A DNA stretch of 64,000 bases from an uncultured Comamonas sp. (GCA_902175065.1 CABIIJ010000057.1:1-64000), one strand, 5' to 3'; positions 39,640-49,502 are shown, counted from the first letter of the stretch. Notes: generated by a model from the sequence alone, not told the origin. Translations and numbers: made by a program.

Positions 39640-40362
39640 TCAGTCCTGCTGCTTGGCGAACACGTAGCCGACGCCGCGCACGGTGAGAATGCGCTTGGGG
39701 GTTTTCGGGTCGGCCTCGATCGCCGCGCGGATGCGGCCCATGTGCACGTCGATGCTGCGGTCGAAGGCTTCCAGCTCGCGCCCGCGCACCACTTCCATGA
39801 TCTGGTCGCGGGTCAGCACCCGCCCGGCGCGTTCGGCCAGGGCCACCAGCAGGTCGAACTGGTAGCTGGTCATCTCTGCCGGCTGCCCGTCTACCGTCAC
39901 CGTGCGGGCATCCCGGTCGATTTCCAGGCTGCCGAAGCGCAGCACCTGGTGCGCCGGTTCGGCCACCACGGCCCCGCGCCCCTGGCGGCGCAGGATGGCG
40001 CGGATGCGGGCCAGCAGCTCGCGCGGCTCGAAGGGCTTGGGCAGGTAGTCGTCCGCGCCCATTTCCAGGCCGACGACGCGGTCCATCGGGTCGCCTTTGG
40101 CGGTCAGCATCAGCACCGGCACCTCGGCGGCGGCACCGGGCAAGGCCCGCAGGCGGCGGCACACTTCCAGCCCATCCAGGTCGGGCAGCATCAGATCCAG
40201 AATCAGCAAATCGGGCAGGGGCTGGCGTTGCAGTTGCTGCAGGCCGCTGGTGGCATCCGGGCAGTGCGCCACCGATAGGCCGTTGTTCCCCAGGTAGGTG
40301 ACGACCATGTCCGCCAGGCGCTGATCGTCTTCAATCATCAATAGGTGTTGCTGCGTGCTCAT
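39640..40362 (-). CDS. OmpR-family response regulator
   Basis: 'LLMIEDDQRLADMVVTYL...LLILDLMLPDLDGLEVCRRLR...PVLMLTAKGDPMDRVVGLEMGADDYLPKPFEPRELLARIRAILRR', 'RGVGYVFAKQQD'. Confidence 0.96.
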   Translation of the reverse strand: MSTQQHLLMIEDDQRLADMVVTYLGNNGLSVAHCPDATSGLQQLQRQPLPDLLILDLMLPDLDGLEVCRRLRALPGAAAEVPVLMLTAKGDPMDRVVGLEMGADDYLPKPFEPRELLARIRAILRRQGRGAVVAEPAHQVLRFGSLEIDRDARTVTVDGQPAEMTSYQFDLLVALAERAGRVLTRDQIMEVVRGRELEAFDRSIDVHMGRIRAAIEADPKTPKRILTVRGVGYVFAKQQD

Positions 40363-40426
40363 GCCGGGCAGTGTAGGGGGCGCAGTTGTCTATTGTGTAA
40401 AGCGGCAGGGAAGCTATTGATTCAGG

Positions 40427-40502
40427 TGCTTTCTCCACAGTTAAACAAACGATTTCAGATATTAAAGATGCTGAAATCGTTTTTTTATCAGCGGAAACAG
40501 CT
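40427..40502. repeat. 76-bp dispersed palindromic element, copy F (left end TGCT rather than AGCT)
   Basis: tgctttctccacagttaaacaaacgatttcagat...gctgaaatcgtttttttatcagcggaaacagct. Confidence 0.8.
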
Positions 40503-40504
40503 TC

Positions 40505-41203
40505 TTATTTCGATGTGCTGCGCGTCAGGTAGCACAGCAGCCTGTCCATGAGCGCCTCCAGCCCGGCATACCGGCCCGGGGGGCTGGCCTGCAATGCCTG
40601 CGCGGTCTGGATGAAGGCCGACGGCACCAGTTCGCCGTGGCAGTGGGTGAGCAGGGCGGCCACGCTTTCGGGCGTGGTTTCCAGGTGGAATTGCAGGCCG
40701 ATGGCCCGTGGGCCGATCTGGAATGCCTGGTGCAGGCAGGCGGCGCTGCGGGCAAGGTGGACGGCCCCGTCCGGCAGGTCGAAGGTTTCGCCATGCCAGT
40801 GAAAGACCTCCGCCGTGGCCGGAAAGGCAAAGCTGCCGTCCTGCGGCGCACAGCCCTGGACGGGGAACCAGCCGATCTCCTTGTGCTGCGCCGGGTAGAC
40901 CCGGGCGCCCAGGGCCGCCGCCATGAGCTGGGCGCCCAGGCAGATGCCCAGCACCGCCTTGCCGGACAGGATGGCCGCTGCGATCAGGTGCTTTTCCGGG
41001 CGTAGCCAGGGCAAGGCGGCCTCGTCATTGGCGCTCATGGGGCCGCCCAGGACGATCAGCACATCGAAAGCACCAACCGGCGGCAAGGCGGCGTCCGCCT
41101 CGAACAGCCGGGTGGTCGTGACTTCTGCCGACCGGGCTGCCAGCCAGGCGGCGATGCGGCCCGGCCCTTCAAAGGGCACATGCTGCAGAACGTGTACGCG
41201 CAT
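40505..41203 (-). CDS. Type 1 glutamine amidotransferase
   Basis: 'FDVLIVLGGPMSANDE', 'AVLGICLGAQLMAAALGARVYPAQHKEIGWFPV', 'QIGPRAIGLQFHLETTPES'. Confidence 0.92.
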   Translation of the reverse strand: MRVHVLQHVPFEGPGRIAAWLAARSAEVTTTRLFEADAALPPVGAFDVLIVLGGPMSANDEAALPWLRPEKHLIAAAILSGKAVLGICLGAQLMAAALGARVYPAQHKEIGWFPVQGCAPQDGSFAFPATAEVFHWHGETFDLPDGAVHLARSAACLHQAFQIGPRAIGLQFHLETTPESVAALLTHCHGELVPSAFIQTAQALQASPPGRYAGLEALMDRLLCYLTRSTSK

Positions 41204-41222
41204 CGAATGGCCTCCTTGCACC

Positions 41223-42035
41223 TCAGCCCACGGCCCGCTGCGGCGCAGTGCGGGCATGGGTGGTGTAGAGCGTCAGGCCCGTGAAGGCCAGGCCGCCAAC
41301 GATGTTGCCCAGCACCACCGGGATTTCGTTCCACAGGAAGTAGTCCGCAATCGAGAAGTTGCCGCCCATCATCAGCCCCGAGGGGAAGAGGAACATGTTC
41401 ACCACCGAGTGCTCGAAGCCCATGGCGAAGAACAGCATGATCGGCATCCACATGGCGATGACCTTACCGCTGACGGTGGTGGAGATCATCGCGCCGACCA
41501 CGCCGGTGGACACCATCCAGTTGCACAGCACGCCGCGCAGGAAGATGGTGCACCAGCCCATCAGCCCGTACTCGGCGTAGCCCAGGGTGCGGGCCTCGCC
41601 GATGTGGCCGATCTTCTGCCCGATCTCGCCCGGCGGCACGGAAAAGCCGTAGGTGAAGATGAAGGCCATCATCCCCGCCACGGTCAGCGCCCCCAGGAAG
41701 TTGCCGACGAACACCAGCCCCCAGTTGCGCAGGATGCCGCGCACGGTGACGCCGGGGCGCTTGTCCAGCAGCGCCAGCGGGGTGAGCATGAACACCCCGG
41801 TGAGCAGGTCGAAGCCCAGCAGGTAGAGCATGCACACGCCCACCGGAAAGAGCAGCGCCCCGATCAGCGCCGAGCCGCTCATGACGCTGGCCGTGACGGC
41901 GAACACGGCCGCCAGCGCCAGGATGGCACCCGCCATGAAGGCGCGGATCAGGGTGTCGCGCGTGGACATGTGGATCTTGGCTTCGCCGGTATCGACCATC
42001 TTGGTGACGAATTCGGCGGGAGAGAGGTAGGCCAT
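41223..42035 (-). CDS. nirC: Formate/nitrite transporter family protein
   Basis: 'AFMAGAILALAAVFAVTASVMSG', 'GILRNWGLVFVGNFLGAL', 'MWMPIMLFFAMGFEHSVVNMFLFPSGLMMG'; next to nirBD. Confidence 0.9.
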   Translation of the reverse strand: MAYLSPAEFVTKMVDTGEAKIHMSTRDTLIRAFMAGAILALAAVFAVTASVMSGSALIGALLFPVGVCMLYLLGFDLLTGVFMLTPLALLDKRPGVTVRGILRNWGLVFVGNFLGALTVAGMMAFIFTYGFSVPPGEIGQKIGHIGEARTLGYAEYGLMGWCTIFLRGVLCNWMVSTGVVGAMISTTVSGKVIAMWMPIMLFFAMGFEHSVVNMFLFPSGLMMGGNFSIADYFLWNEIPVVLGNIVGGLAFTGLTLYTTHARTAPQRAVG

Positions 42036-42099
42036 GGGGATGCTCCTGCAAGGGTGAAAAATCGGGGGAATCGAAAAAAAGAGGCCGTAGAAAAGAGCG

Positions 42100-42495
42100 T
42101 CAAGGCGCCGCCGCCGTCCGCTGCGCCGGGCCGGCCAGCGGGCGGGTCTGCGCCAGGGCGTGCCCGGCCAGCTCGGCAGCGTCCAGGTAGACGGCCCCGG
42201 CGGCCACCTGCACACGGAACACCGGGGTGCTGCCCTCGTCCGGGGCCAGCGCCTGCCCGTCGGCCAGGCCGATGGTCCAGTTGTGCAGCGGGCAGGCCAC
42301 CTTGTCGCCAAACACCATGCCTTGCGACAGCGGCCCGCCCTTGTAGGGGCTGTAGTCCAGCAGGGCGTGGACGGTATCGGCGGCGGTGCGGAACAGCGCC
42401 ACTTCCAGCCCCCGGGGCCGGGCCACGCGGCGTGCGCCCTGGCGCGGGATGTCGTCCACTTGGCAGATGTATTGCCAGTTCGCTTGGGATGTCAT
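42100..42495 (-). CDS. nirD: Nitrite reductase (NAD(P)H) small subunit
   Basis: 'WQYICQVDDIPRQGARRV...SQGMVFGDKVACPLHNWTIGLADGQALAPDEG' Rieske-type NirD; downstream of nirB. Confidence 0.95.
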   Translation of the reverse strand: MTSQANWQYICQVDDIPRQGARRVARPRGLEVALFRTAADTVHALLDYSPYKGGPLSQGMVFGDKVACPLHNWTIGLADGQALAPDEGSTPVFRVQVAAGAVYLDAAELAGHALAQTRPLAGPAQRTAAAP

Positions 42496-42512
42496 GGGGA
42501 TACCTTTCCTGT

Positions 42513-44975
42513 TCAAACGGTGGCCGCGGTGGCGGGGACGATGGGGATGAACTGCCGCGCATCGACCCGCGCCCTGTCGCCCTCGAACCAAGGGTCCGGT
42601 TCGCCCTCCAGCGCCGCTTGCAGCCGCGCCCACAGCGCCTGCCGGTTGGCGGCGTCCTCCAGCACCTTCTGCCTGACGTGCTCCAGGCCGACGCGGGCCA
42701 CGTAGTGCGTGGTGCGCTCCAGGTACCAGCCCTCCTCGCGGTAGAGCTGGAGGAAGGCGCCGCTGATCTCCAGCACCTCCTCGGCGGTTTTCACCTTGGT
42801 GAAGAACTGCGCCACCTCGGTCTTGATGCCGCCGTTGCCGGCGATGTGGATTTCCCAGCCGGAATCGACACCGATCACGCCCACGTCCTTGATGCCGCTT
42901 TCGGCGCAGTTGCGCGGGCAGCCGCTGACGGCCAGCTTGACCTTGTGCGGCGCGTACATGCGCCACAGCGCCCGCTCCAGATCGCGCCCCAGTTGGCTGC
43001 TGTCCTGCGTGCCGAAGCGGCACCATTCGCTGCCCACGCAGGTTTTCACGGTGCGCAGGGATTTGCCGTAGGCGTGGCCGCACGGCATCCCGATGTCGCG
43101 CCACACGCCGGGCAGATCCTCCTTCTTCACGCCCAGCAGGTCGATGCGCTGGCCGCCCGTCACCTTCACGCCGGGGATCTGGTATTTGTCCACCACGTCG
43201 GCAATGCGGCGCAGCTCGTCGGCATTCGTCTCGCCGCCCCACATGCGCGGGATGACGCTGTAGGTGCCGTCCTTCTGGATGTTGGCGTGGCTGCGCTCGT
43301 TGATGGCGCGGCTTTGCGGGTCGTCCAGTGCCTCCTTGGGCCACGTGCTGATCAGGTAGTAGTTGATCGCCGGGCGGCAACCGGGGCAGCCGTCGGGCGT
43401 CTGCCACTCCATGAAGGCGAAGACTTCCTCCTTGCTGACCAGATGGTGCGTGCGGATGGCATCGCGCACCGCCTGGTGGCCATGCTCGGTGCAGGCGCAG
43501 ACGGGCTTGGCAGCGCTGTTGGCCGCATACGCGCCGCCCACGGTGGCCATCAAGAGCTGCTCCACCAGCCCGGTGCACGAGCCGCAGCTGGCGCTGGCCT
43601 TGGTGTGCTTGCGCACCTCGTCGAGGGTGAACAGGCCCTTTTCCTTGATCGCCTTGCAGATGGTGCCCTTGGTCACGCCGTTGCAGCCGCAGACCTCGGC
43701 ATCGTCGGGCATGGCGGCGGCCTGGTTCTGCCCGGCGTGGCCGCCTTCGCCGAGGTTGCTCTGGCCCAGCATCAGGCTGCTGCGCAGCTCGGCCACGCTG
43801 CGGCCCTCGCGCAGCAGCTGGAAGTACCAGCTGCCATCGACCGTGTTGCCGTACAGGCAGGCGCCGACCAGCTTGTCGTCCTTGAGCACCAGCTTTTTGT
43901 ACTGCCCCGCGCCGGGGTCGCTCAGGACGATTTCCTCCGTGCCCGCGCCGCCCATGAAGTCGCCCGCCGAGAACAGGTCGATGCCCGTCACCTTCAGCTT
44001 GGTCGAGGTCTGCGAACCCAGGTAGCGGCCAATGCCGAATTCCGCCAGGTGGTTGGCCGCCACCCGCCCCTGCTCGAACAGCGGCGCCACCAGCCCGTAG
44101 GCAATGCCCCGGTGCGCGGCGCATTCGCCCACGGCGTAGATGCGCGGGTCGGTGGTGGTCTGCATGGTGTCGCCCACGACGATGCCCCGGTCGACGTGCA
44201 GGCGCATGGACTCGGCCAGGGCCGTGTTGGGGCGGATGCCCACGGCCATCACCACCAGATCGGCCGGGATTTCGCTGCCGTCCTTGAAGCGCACAGCCTG
44301 CACCCGGCCTGCGGCGTTGCCCAGCAGCGCCTCGGTCTGCGCCTGCATCAGGAACGCCATGCCGCGCTCCTGCAAAGCCTTTTGCAGCATCTGCCCGGCC
44401 ATGGGGTCCAGCTGGCGATCGAGCAGCCATTCGCCCGCATGCACCACCGTCACCTGCATCCCGCGCTTGCGCAGGCCGTGGGCGGCCTCCAGCCCCAGCA
44501 GGCCGCCGCCGATCACCACGGCGTGCCGGTAGCGGGCGGCGGCGTCGATCATGGCCTGCGTGTCGGCAATGTCGCGGTAGGCCAGCACGCCATCCAGATC
44601 CTTGCCGGGAATCGGCAGCATGAAGGGGTTGGAGCCGGTGGCCAGAATCAGCCGGTCGTAAGCCACGCTCACCGCCTCGCCCGTGCTGCGCACCGCGTGC
44701 ACGGTGCGGCGGGCGCGGTTCACCTCGGTCACGGTGCAGCCCGCGTGCAGGGTGATGCCATGCCCGGCATACCACGCCCAGTCGTTGAGCACGATCTGCT
44801 CCAGCGTCTGCTCCCCCGCCAGCACGGGCGAGAGCAGGATGCGGTTGTAGTTGGGATGCGGCTCCGCGCCGAAGATGGTGATCTCGTACAGATCGGGCGC
44901 GATCTTGAGCAGCTCTTCGAGCGTGCGCACCCCCGCCATGCCATTGCCGACCATCACCAGTTGCATTTTTTTCAT
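42513..44975 (-). CDS. nirB: Nitrite reductase (NAD(P)H) large subunit
   Basis: 'LVMVGNGMAGVRTLEELLK', BFD-like 'CGCNGVTKGTICKAIKEKGLFTLDEVRKHTKASASCGSC', sirohaem 'VGSEWCRFGTQDSS...KLAVSGCPRNCAES'. Confidence 0.97.
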   Translation of the reverse strand: MKKMQLVMVGNGMAGVRTLEELLKIAPDLYEITIFGAEPHPNYNRILLSPVLAGEQTLEQIVLNDWAWYAGHGITLHAGCTVTEVNRARRTVHAVRSTGEAVSVAYDRLILATGSNPFMLPIPGKDLDGVLAYRDIADTQAMIDAAARYRHAVVIGGGLLGLEAAHGLRKRGMQVTVVHAGEWLLDRQLDPMAGQMLQKALQERGMAFLMQAQTEALLGNAAGRVQAVRFKDGSEIPADLVVMAVGIRPNTALAESMRLHVDRGIVVGDTMQTTTDPRIYAVGECAAHRGIAYGLVAPLFEQGRVAANHLAEFGIGRYLGSQTSTKLKVTGIDLFSAGDFMGGAGTEEIVLSDPGAGQYKKLVLKDDKLVGACLYGNTVDGSWYFQLLREGRSVAELRSSLMLGQSNLGEGGHAGQNQAAAMPDDAEVCGCNGVTKGTICKAIKEKGLFTLDEVRKHTKASASCGSCTGLVEQLLMATVGGAYAANSAAKPVCACTEHGHQAVRDAIRTHHLVSKEEVFAFMEWQTPDGCPGCRPAINYYLISTWPKEALDDPQSRAINERSHANIQKDGTYSVIPRMWGGETNADELRRIADVVDKYQIPGVKVTGGQRIDLLGVKKEDLPGVWRDIGMPCGHAYGKSLRTVKTCVGSEWCRFGTQDSSQLGRDLERALWRMYAPHKVKLAVSGCPRNCAESGIKDVGVIGVDSGWEIHIAGNGGIKTEVAQFFTKVKTAEEVLEISGAFLQLYREEGWYLERTTHYVARVGLEHVRQKVLEDAANRQALWARLQAALEGEPDPWFEGDRARVDARQFIPIVPATAATV

Positions 44976-45295
44976 AGCGCCCTCTTGCAGTGTTCATGAG
45001 CGGCCCCACCGGGCCACGCAGAGAACAAAGCAAGAACCATGCCAATGCAAAAAATGAAACCGCCCCCTTGCCAGAAACGGAAAAAAAGCCATCGGGCGCC
45101 ATGGCCTTGCACGGAAATTCACGCCATTTTTTGGTGCAAACAATGCTGCAACGCACCAAAGCAGGAACAGAAAACCGGAACCAGAGGCTTGCGTCAGCGC
45201 CCCCGCTTCCAACGCTTGCGCAGCAAGCAAGGAAGCCCCGTCCCGACAATGCCGCCGTCAGGGCGCAGGCCGTTTATTTCCCGCAACGGCATCCC

Positions 45296-45440
45296 GTCTG
45301 ACTCACCGTGGTTGTCCGAGCGCAGCGCCCGCAGGGCGCGAAGCGAGTTCCACGGTGCCAAAGCTGCGCAGCACGCCTTCTTTGCGTCCTTTCTTGTGCG
45401 AACAAGAAAGGATGTCGCCCGCCGGGGCGAGTCCCGGCCA
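45296..45440. repeat. Structured non-coding intergenic sequence (repeat-like)
   Basis: ggttgtccgagcgcagcgcccgcagggcgcgaagcgagttcc...tttcttgtgcgaacaagaaaggatgtcgcccgccggggcgagtcccggcc; hairpins tttcttgt/acaagaaa; resembles short genome-dispersed beta-proteobacterial intergenic repeats. Confidence 0.5.
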
Positions 45441-45456
45441 GCAGAACCAAAAAAAT

Positions 45457-45532
45457 AGCTGCCACCACATAAAAACAAACAACTTCAACAATAAAACAAC
45501 CTGAAATCGTTCATTGAAAAGCGCAAACAGCT
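45457..45532. repeat. 76-bp dispersed palindromic element, copy G
   Basis: agctgccaccacataaaaacaaacaacttcaac...cctgaaatcgttcattgaaaagcgcaaacagct. Confidence 0.75.
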
Positions 45533-45544
45533 ACTTATTTAATA

Positions 45545-46813
45545 TCACCCCCGAAACGGCAAACGCGGCAACTGCTCCCGCAAGATGCCCCACGGACTGC
45601 GCCCGCTCAACTGCGCCACGATGGCCGCCTTCAGCGGCGGCAAATGCTGCGCCCCCTGCAACACGATCTGGCGCAGCAGCCGGGGCGCAGGGCGCGGATC
45701 GGTGAACAGCCTGACCACGGTGTTGGTCCCCTGGAACAGCGGCCAGGCGTGCCGGTGCTGGCTGCGGCTGTAGGCGGCCAGCACGCCCTCCTGCCCCCAG
45801 TCCTGGCCCGCGTGGTAGGCGCTGGCGATGGCGCTGCTCAACCGCTCCACCCCCGACAGCCCCAGGTTGAAGCCATGCGCCGTCACCGGGTGCATCCCCA
45901 CGGCGGCATCGCCCAGCAAGGCAAAGCGCGGCCCGCTGAACTGGCGGGCATAGGTCGCCACCAGCGGGTAATGGTGGCGCTGGCCGACCAGCTCCATCTC
46001 GCCCAGGCGGCTCTGGAAATGCGCCTGCACCTGGGCGGCGAAGTCGGCCTCGTCCAGTTGCATCAGGCGGGCGATGTCCGGGCTGTCGCTGGTCACCACC
46101 GCCGAGCACAGCAGGTCGCCCGTGGCCGGGTCGGGCTGCAGCGGCAGGATGGCCAGGGTGCGGTCGTAGCCAAAGCATTCGTGCGCCACGTCGTGGTGCT
46201 CCAGCGTGTGGCGCATCCGGCAGACGATGACGCTGCGGCCAAAATCCGTCATCTGCGCCCCCACGCCCAACATGCGGCGCACGGCGGAAAAGCGGCTGTC
46301 GGCCGCCACCACCAGCGGTGCGGACAGCGGCGGCGCATCCACGCGCACGCCGTTGTCCTGCACCTGGTAGTGCACCTGGACGCGATCGCCCAGGTGCTGC
46401 ACCTGCGTGACGGTGGCCTCGGTCAGCACGCGGATGGCGGCGTGGGCCTGCGCCTCCTCCCACGCCGTGCGGCGCAGGGCGCAATTGGGCACGATGCGCC
46501 CGAGCGCCTCCATGTCCTGACCCACGGTATCGATGTCCAGCGTCGGGCGCACGCCCACCGGGCCGTCGTGCACCACCGCCTGGCGGATGAAGCCCTGTTC
46601 ATGCGGCAGCAGGCGCTGCCAGGTGCCCAGGCGCTGCAGGGTCTGCACGCTGGGATGGGTCAGGGCGATTTCCCGCCCATCCGGGGCCGGATGGGCCAGA
46701 ACCGCCTGCGGCTGCTGCTCCAGCACCGTGGCGTGCAAACCGGCCTGGGCCAAAGCCAGCGCCAACGACAAACCCGCAGGCCCGGCGCCTACGATCAAAA
46801 CATCGGTATCCAT
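45545..46813 (-). CDS. FAD-dependent UbiH/VisC-family monooxygenase (UbiM-like 5-demethoxyubiquinol hydroxylase)
   Basis: 'DVLIVGAGPAGLSLALALAQAGLHATVLEQQ', 'RFALLGDAAVGMHPVTAHGFNLGLSGVERL'. Confidence 0.85.
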   Translation of the reverse strand: MDTDVLIVGAGPAGLSLALALAQAGLHATVLEQQPQAVLAHPAPDGREIALTHPSVQTLQRLGTWQRLLPHEQGFIRQAVVHDGPVGVRPTLDIDTVGQDMEALGRIVPNCALRRTAWEEAQAHAAIRVLTEATVTQVQHLGDRVQVHYQVQDNGVRVDAPPLSAPLVVAADSRFSAVRRMLGVGAQMTDFGRSVIVCRMRHTLEHHDVAHECFGYDRTLAILPLQPDPATGDLLCSAVVTSDSPDIARLMQLDEADFAAQVQAHFQSRLGEMELVGQRHHYPLVATYARQFSGPRFALLGDAAVGMHPVTAHGFNLGLSGVERLSSAIASAYHAGQDWGQEGVLAAYSRSQHRHAWPLFQGTNTVVRLFTDPRPAPRLLRQIVLQGAQHLPPLKAAIVAQLSGRSPWGILREQLPRLPFRG

Positions 46814-46980
46814 AGAAGAAGGGCGTAATCAGAAGTAAAAGTCGGACGGTCAACGCGGGCCATTGTCCCCCCTTCTGCCACGCACACGGGCGCAACACCG
46901 CAAACCACCCTGCTGCGCTTGCAACAGTTACGGACATGCAAGGTACACTTGCCGCTGGTGTGCCTTTCCCCTCCCTTGCC

Positions 46981-47040
46981 TTTTCCCTGCCTTTTCCCTG
47001 CCTTTTCCCTGCCTTTTCCCTGCCTTTTCCCTGCCTTTTC
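46981..47040. repeat. 11-bp tandem repeat (ttttccctgcc) x5 plus partial sixth
   Basis: ttttccctgcc repeated without mismatch, followed by ttttc, ending 8 bp before the minC ATG. Confidence 0.95.
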
Positions 47041-47048
47041 ATTGAGCT

Positions 47049-47816
47049 ATGGCCGTTGATTCCAAGAGCGCTGCCCGCGCCAGCTTTGACCTGAAAAGCG
47101 CCGAATTGCCGGTACTGGCAGTGGCGTTGCGCAGCACCGATGTGGCGACCGTGGTTGCCGACTTGGCCCGGCGCCTGGCCGACGACCCGGATTTTTTCGA
47201 CAACGACCCCGTCCTCATCGACCTGCACCATGTGCAGGACAGCCCCGAGGCCATCGACTTTCCCTGCCTGCTGGCCGCCCTGCGCAGCCACCGTACCCGT
47301 CCGGTGGCCGTGCGCGGCGGCTCGCCTGCCCAGATGAACGCGGCCCACGAGGCCGGCCTGGTGCCCGCCCCCGATGCCACCCTGGCCCGCCCCAAGGAAC
47401 GCAAGGCCGAGCGCGAAGTGGAAGTCGTCGTCCAGGAGGTGGAAATCATCCGCGAGGTGCCGGTGGACGTCGTGCGCCCGACCATGGTGGTGGACAAGCC
47501 GCTGCGCTCCGGCCAGCAGGTGTACGCCAAGGGCGCCGATCTGGTCGTCCTGGCCATGGTCAGCTTTGGCGCCGAGGTGATTGCGGACGGCAACGTCCAC
47601 ATCTACGCCCCCTTGCGGGGCCGGGCCGTGGCCGGCGCCCGCGGCGACACGGCGGCCCGCATTTTCACCACCTGCATGCAGCCGCAACTGCTGTCGATCG
47701 CCGGCAACTATCGCGCCCTGGAAGCCGATCTACCTGCCGACGTGGCCGGCAAACCGGCCCAGGCCCGCCTGGAGGGGGATCGGCTCATCATCGAACCCCT
47801 GGCATCCCTGACCTGA
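47049..47816 (+). CDS. minC: Septum site-determining protein MinC
   Basis: C-terminal 'LRSGQQVYAKGADLVVLAMVSFGAEVIADGNVHIYAPLRGRAVAGARGDTAARIFTTCMQPQLLSIAGNYRALE'; followed by minDE. Confidence 0.97.
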   Translation: MAVDSKSAARASFDLKSAELPVLAVALRSTDVATVVADLARRLADDPDFFDNDPVLIDLHHVQDSPEAIDFPCLLAALRSHRTRPVAVRGGSPAQMNAAHEAGLVPAPDATLARPKERKAEREVEVVVQEVEIIREVPVDVVRPTMVVDKPLRSGQQVYAKGADLVVLAMVSFGAEVIADGNVHIYAPLRGRAVAGARGDTAARIFTTCMQPQLLSIAGNYRALEADLPADVAGKPAQARLEGDRLIIEPLASLT

Positions 47817-47853
47817 TTCCCCAGCCTTCAAGACCTCTAGGAACCCTGCTCTC

Positions 47854-48666
47854 ATGGCCAAAATCATCGTAATTACCTCCGGCAAAGGCGGTGTCGGCAA
47901 AACGACCACCAGCGCCAGCATTGCCGCAGGCCTGGCACTGTCCGGGAAAAAAACCGTGGTGATCGACTTCGACGTCGGGCTGCGCAACCTCGACCTCATC
48001 ATGGGCTGCGAACGCCGCGTGGTCTACGACCTGATCAACGTCATCCAGGGCGAGGCCAACCTGAACCAGGCCCTCATCAAGGACAAGCAGTGCGACAACC
48101 TGTTCATCCTGGCCGCTTCCCAAACGCGCGACAAGGATGCCCTGACCGACGAAGGCGTCAAGAAAGTGCTGGACGATCTCGCCGCCATGGAGTTTGACTT
48201 CATCCTCTGCGACTCCCCCGCCGGGATCGAAAGCGGCGCCCTGCTGGCCATGCGCTACGCCGACGAGGCACTGGTGACGACCAACCCGGAAGTCTCCTCG
48301 GTGCGTGACTCCGACCGCATTCTGGGCATGCTCAGTTCCAAGACCGAAAAGGCCAGGAACGGCGGCAGCGTCAAGGAGCACCTGCTCATCACCCGCTACA
48401 ACCCGGCCCGGGTGGAAGAAGGGCAGATGCTCTCGATCCAGGACGTCGAGGACATCCTGCGCATTCCGCTGGTCGGGGTGATTCCCGAATCGGAAATCGT
48501 GCTGCAGGCCTCCAACCAGGGCATCCCGGTGATCCACATGCCGGATGCCGATGCAGCCCAGGCCTACCAGGACGTCGTTGCCCGCCTGCTGGGCGAGGAG
48601 CGCCCGATGCGGTTCACCGAAGCCGTCAAGCCGGGTTTTTTCAAACGAATTTTTGGTGGGAGGTAA
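47854..48666 (+). CDS. minD: Septum site-determining ATPase MinD
   Basis: 'AKIIVITSGKGGVGKTTTSASIAAGLALSGKKTVVIDFDVGLRNLDLIMGCERRVVYD'. Confidence 0.98.
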   Translation: MAKIIVITSGKGGVGKTTTSASIAAGLALSGKKTVVIDFDVGLRNLDLIMGCERRVVYDLINVIQGEANLNQALIKDKQCDNLFILAASQTRDKDALTDEGVKKVLDDLAAMEFDFILCDSPAGIESGALLAMRYADEALVTTNPEVSSVRDSDRILGMLSSKTEKARNGGSVKEHLLITRYNPARVEEGQMLSIQDVEDILRIPLVGVIPESEIVLQASNQGIPVIHMPDADAAQAYQDVVARLLGEERPMRFTEAVKPGFFKRIFGGR

Positions 48667-48672
48667 CCCGGC

Positions 48673-48945
48673 ATGTCGATCCTTTCCATGCTGCTGGGCG
48701 AGAAGAAAAAGTCTGCCGCCATCGCCAAGGAACGCCTGCAGATCATCCTGGCCCGCGAGTGCGTGGATGGCAGCAGCGCCCCTGACTACCTGCCCGCACT
48801 GCAGCGCGAGCTGATGGCGGTGGTGTCGAAATACGTCGCCATCAACCCCGAGGACATCAAGGTGAACTTCGAGCGCCAGGACAACCTGGAAGTGCTGGAA
48901 GTGAAGGTGGAGCTGCCGGAGGCTTCGCCCTCCTCCTCCCGCTAA
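48673..48945 (+). CDS. minE: Cell division topological specificity factor MinE
   Basis: '[47 protein letters not shown]'. Confidence 0.97.
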   Translation: MSILSMLLGEKKKSAAIAKERLQIILARECVDGSSAPDYLPALQRELMAVVSKYVAINPEDIKVNFERQDNLEVLEVKVELPEASPSSSR

Positions 48946-49502
48946 CCCTCCGCCCCCGGGGGCTGGGGCGCCAGGCGCCGCCCCAGCTGCCCCCCGTGGT
49001 ACAGCAGCGGCTCGCCGCCCAGGCGCTGGCAGCGCAGCACTTCGCCGACCATGATGATGTGATCGCCCCCTGCGTAGCGATGGCGCAGGACACACTCGAA
49101 CACGGCCACTGCCCCCTTGATGATGGGCACCCCCTCGGCGTTGGGCTGCCAGTCCACCTGGGCAAAACGGTCCCCGTCCCTGGCGGCAAAACGCCGCGCC
49201 AAAGCCTCTTGCTCCAACGCCAGCACGTGCACCGCGTAGTGCTGGGAACGCAGGAACACGGGGTACAGACTGGTGGCCTGCCCCAAACTCCACAGCACCA
49301 GGGGCGGGGTGAGCGAGACGGAGTTGAACGAGCTGACCGTCATGCCCACCGGTGCGCCTTGCGCATTGGCCGTGGTCACTATCGTCACGCCGGTGGCGAA
49401 CTGCCCCAGGGCGTCACGCAATTGACGCTCGGTAAATGCAGGAGGGGGGGCAGAAGATGTCACGGGCGCAGCGCTTTCATGGGTAAACCGTGGATTATCC
49501 AT
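48942..49502 (-). CDS. Flavin reductase family protein
   Basis: '[46 protein letters not shown]'. Confidence 0.93.
   Translation of the reverse strand: MDNPRFTHESAAPVTSSAPPPAFTERQLRDALGQFATGVTIVTTANAQGAPVGMTVSSFNSVSLTPPLVLWSLGQATSLYPVFLRSQHYAVHVLALEQEALARRFAARDGDRFAQVDWQPNAEGVPIIKGAVAVFECVLRHRYAGGDHIIMVGEVLRCQRLGGEPLLYHGGQLGRRLAPQPPGAEG

Noticed and set aside
45194-45478. Small ORFs (e.g. 94 aa on minus strand, 139 aa on plus strand) between nirB and the UbiM-like gene
   Set aside because: They lie in structured repeat-like DNA, no RBS or recognisable domain, several frames open at once; treated as spurious
46599-47687. 362-aa minus-strand ORF with KRQGKGREKAGK repeat
   Set aside because: Antisense to minC and the UbiM-like gene; the low-complexity stretch is only the translation of the 11-bp tandem repeat
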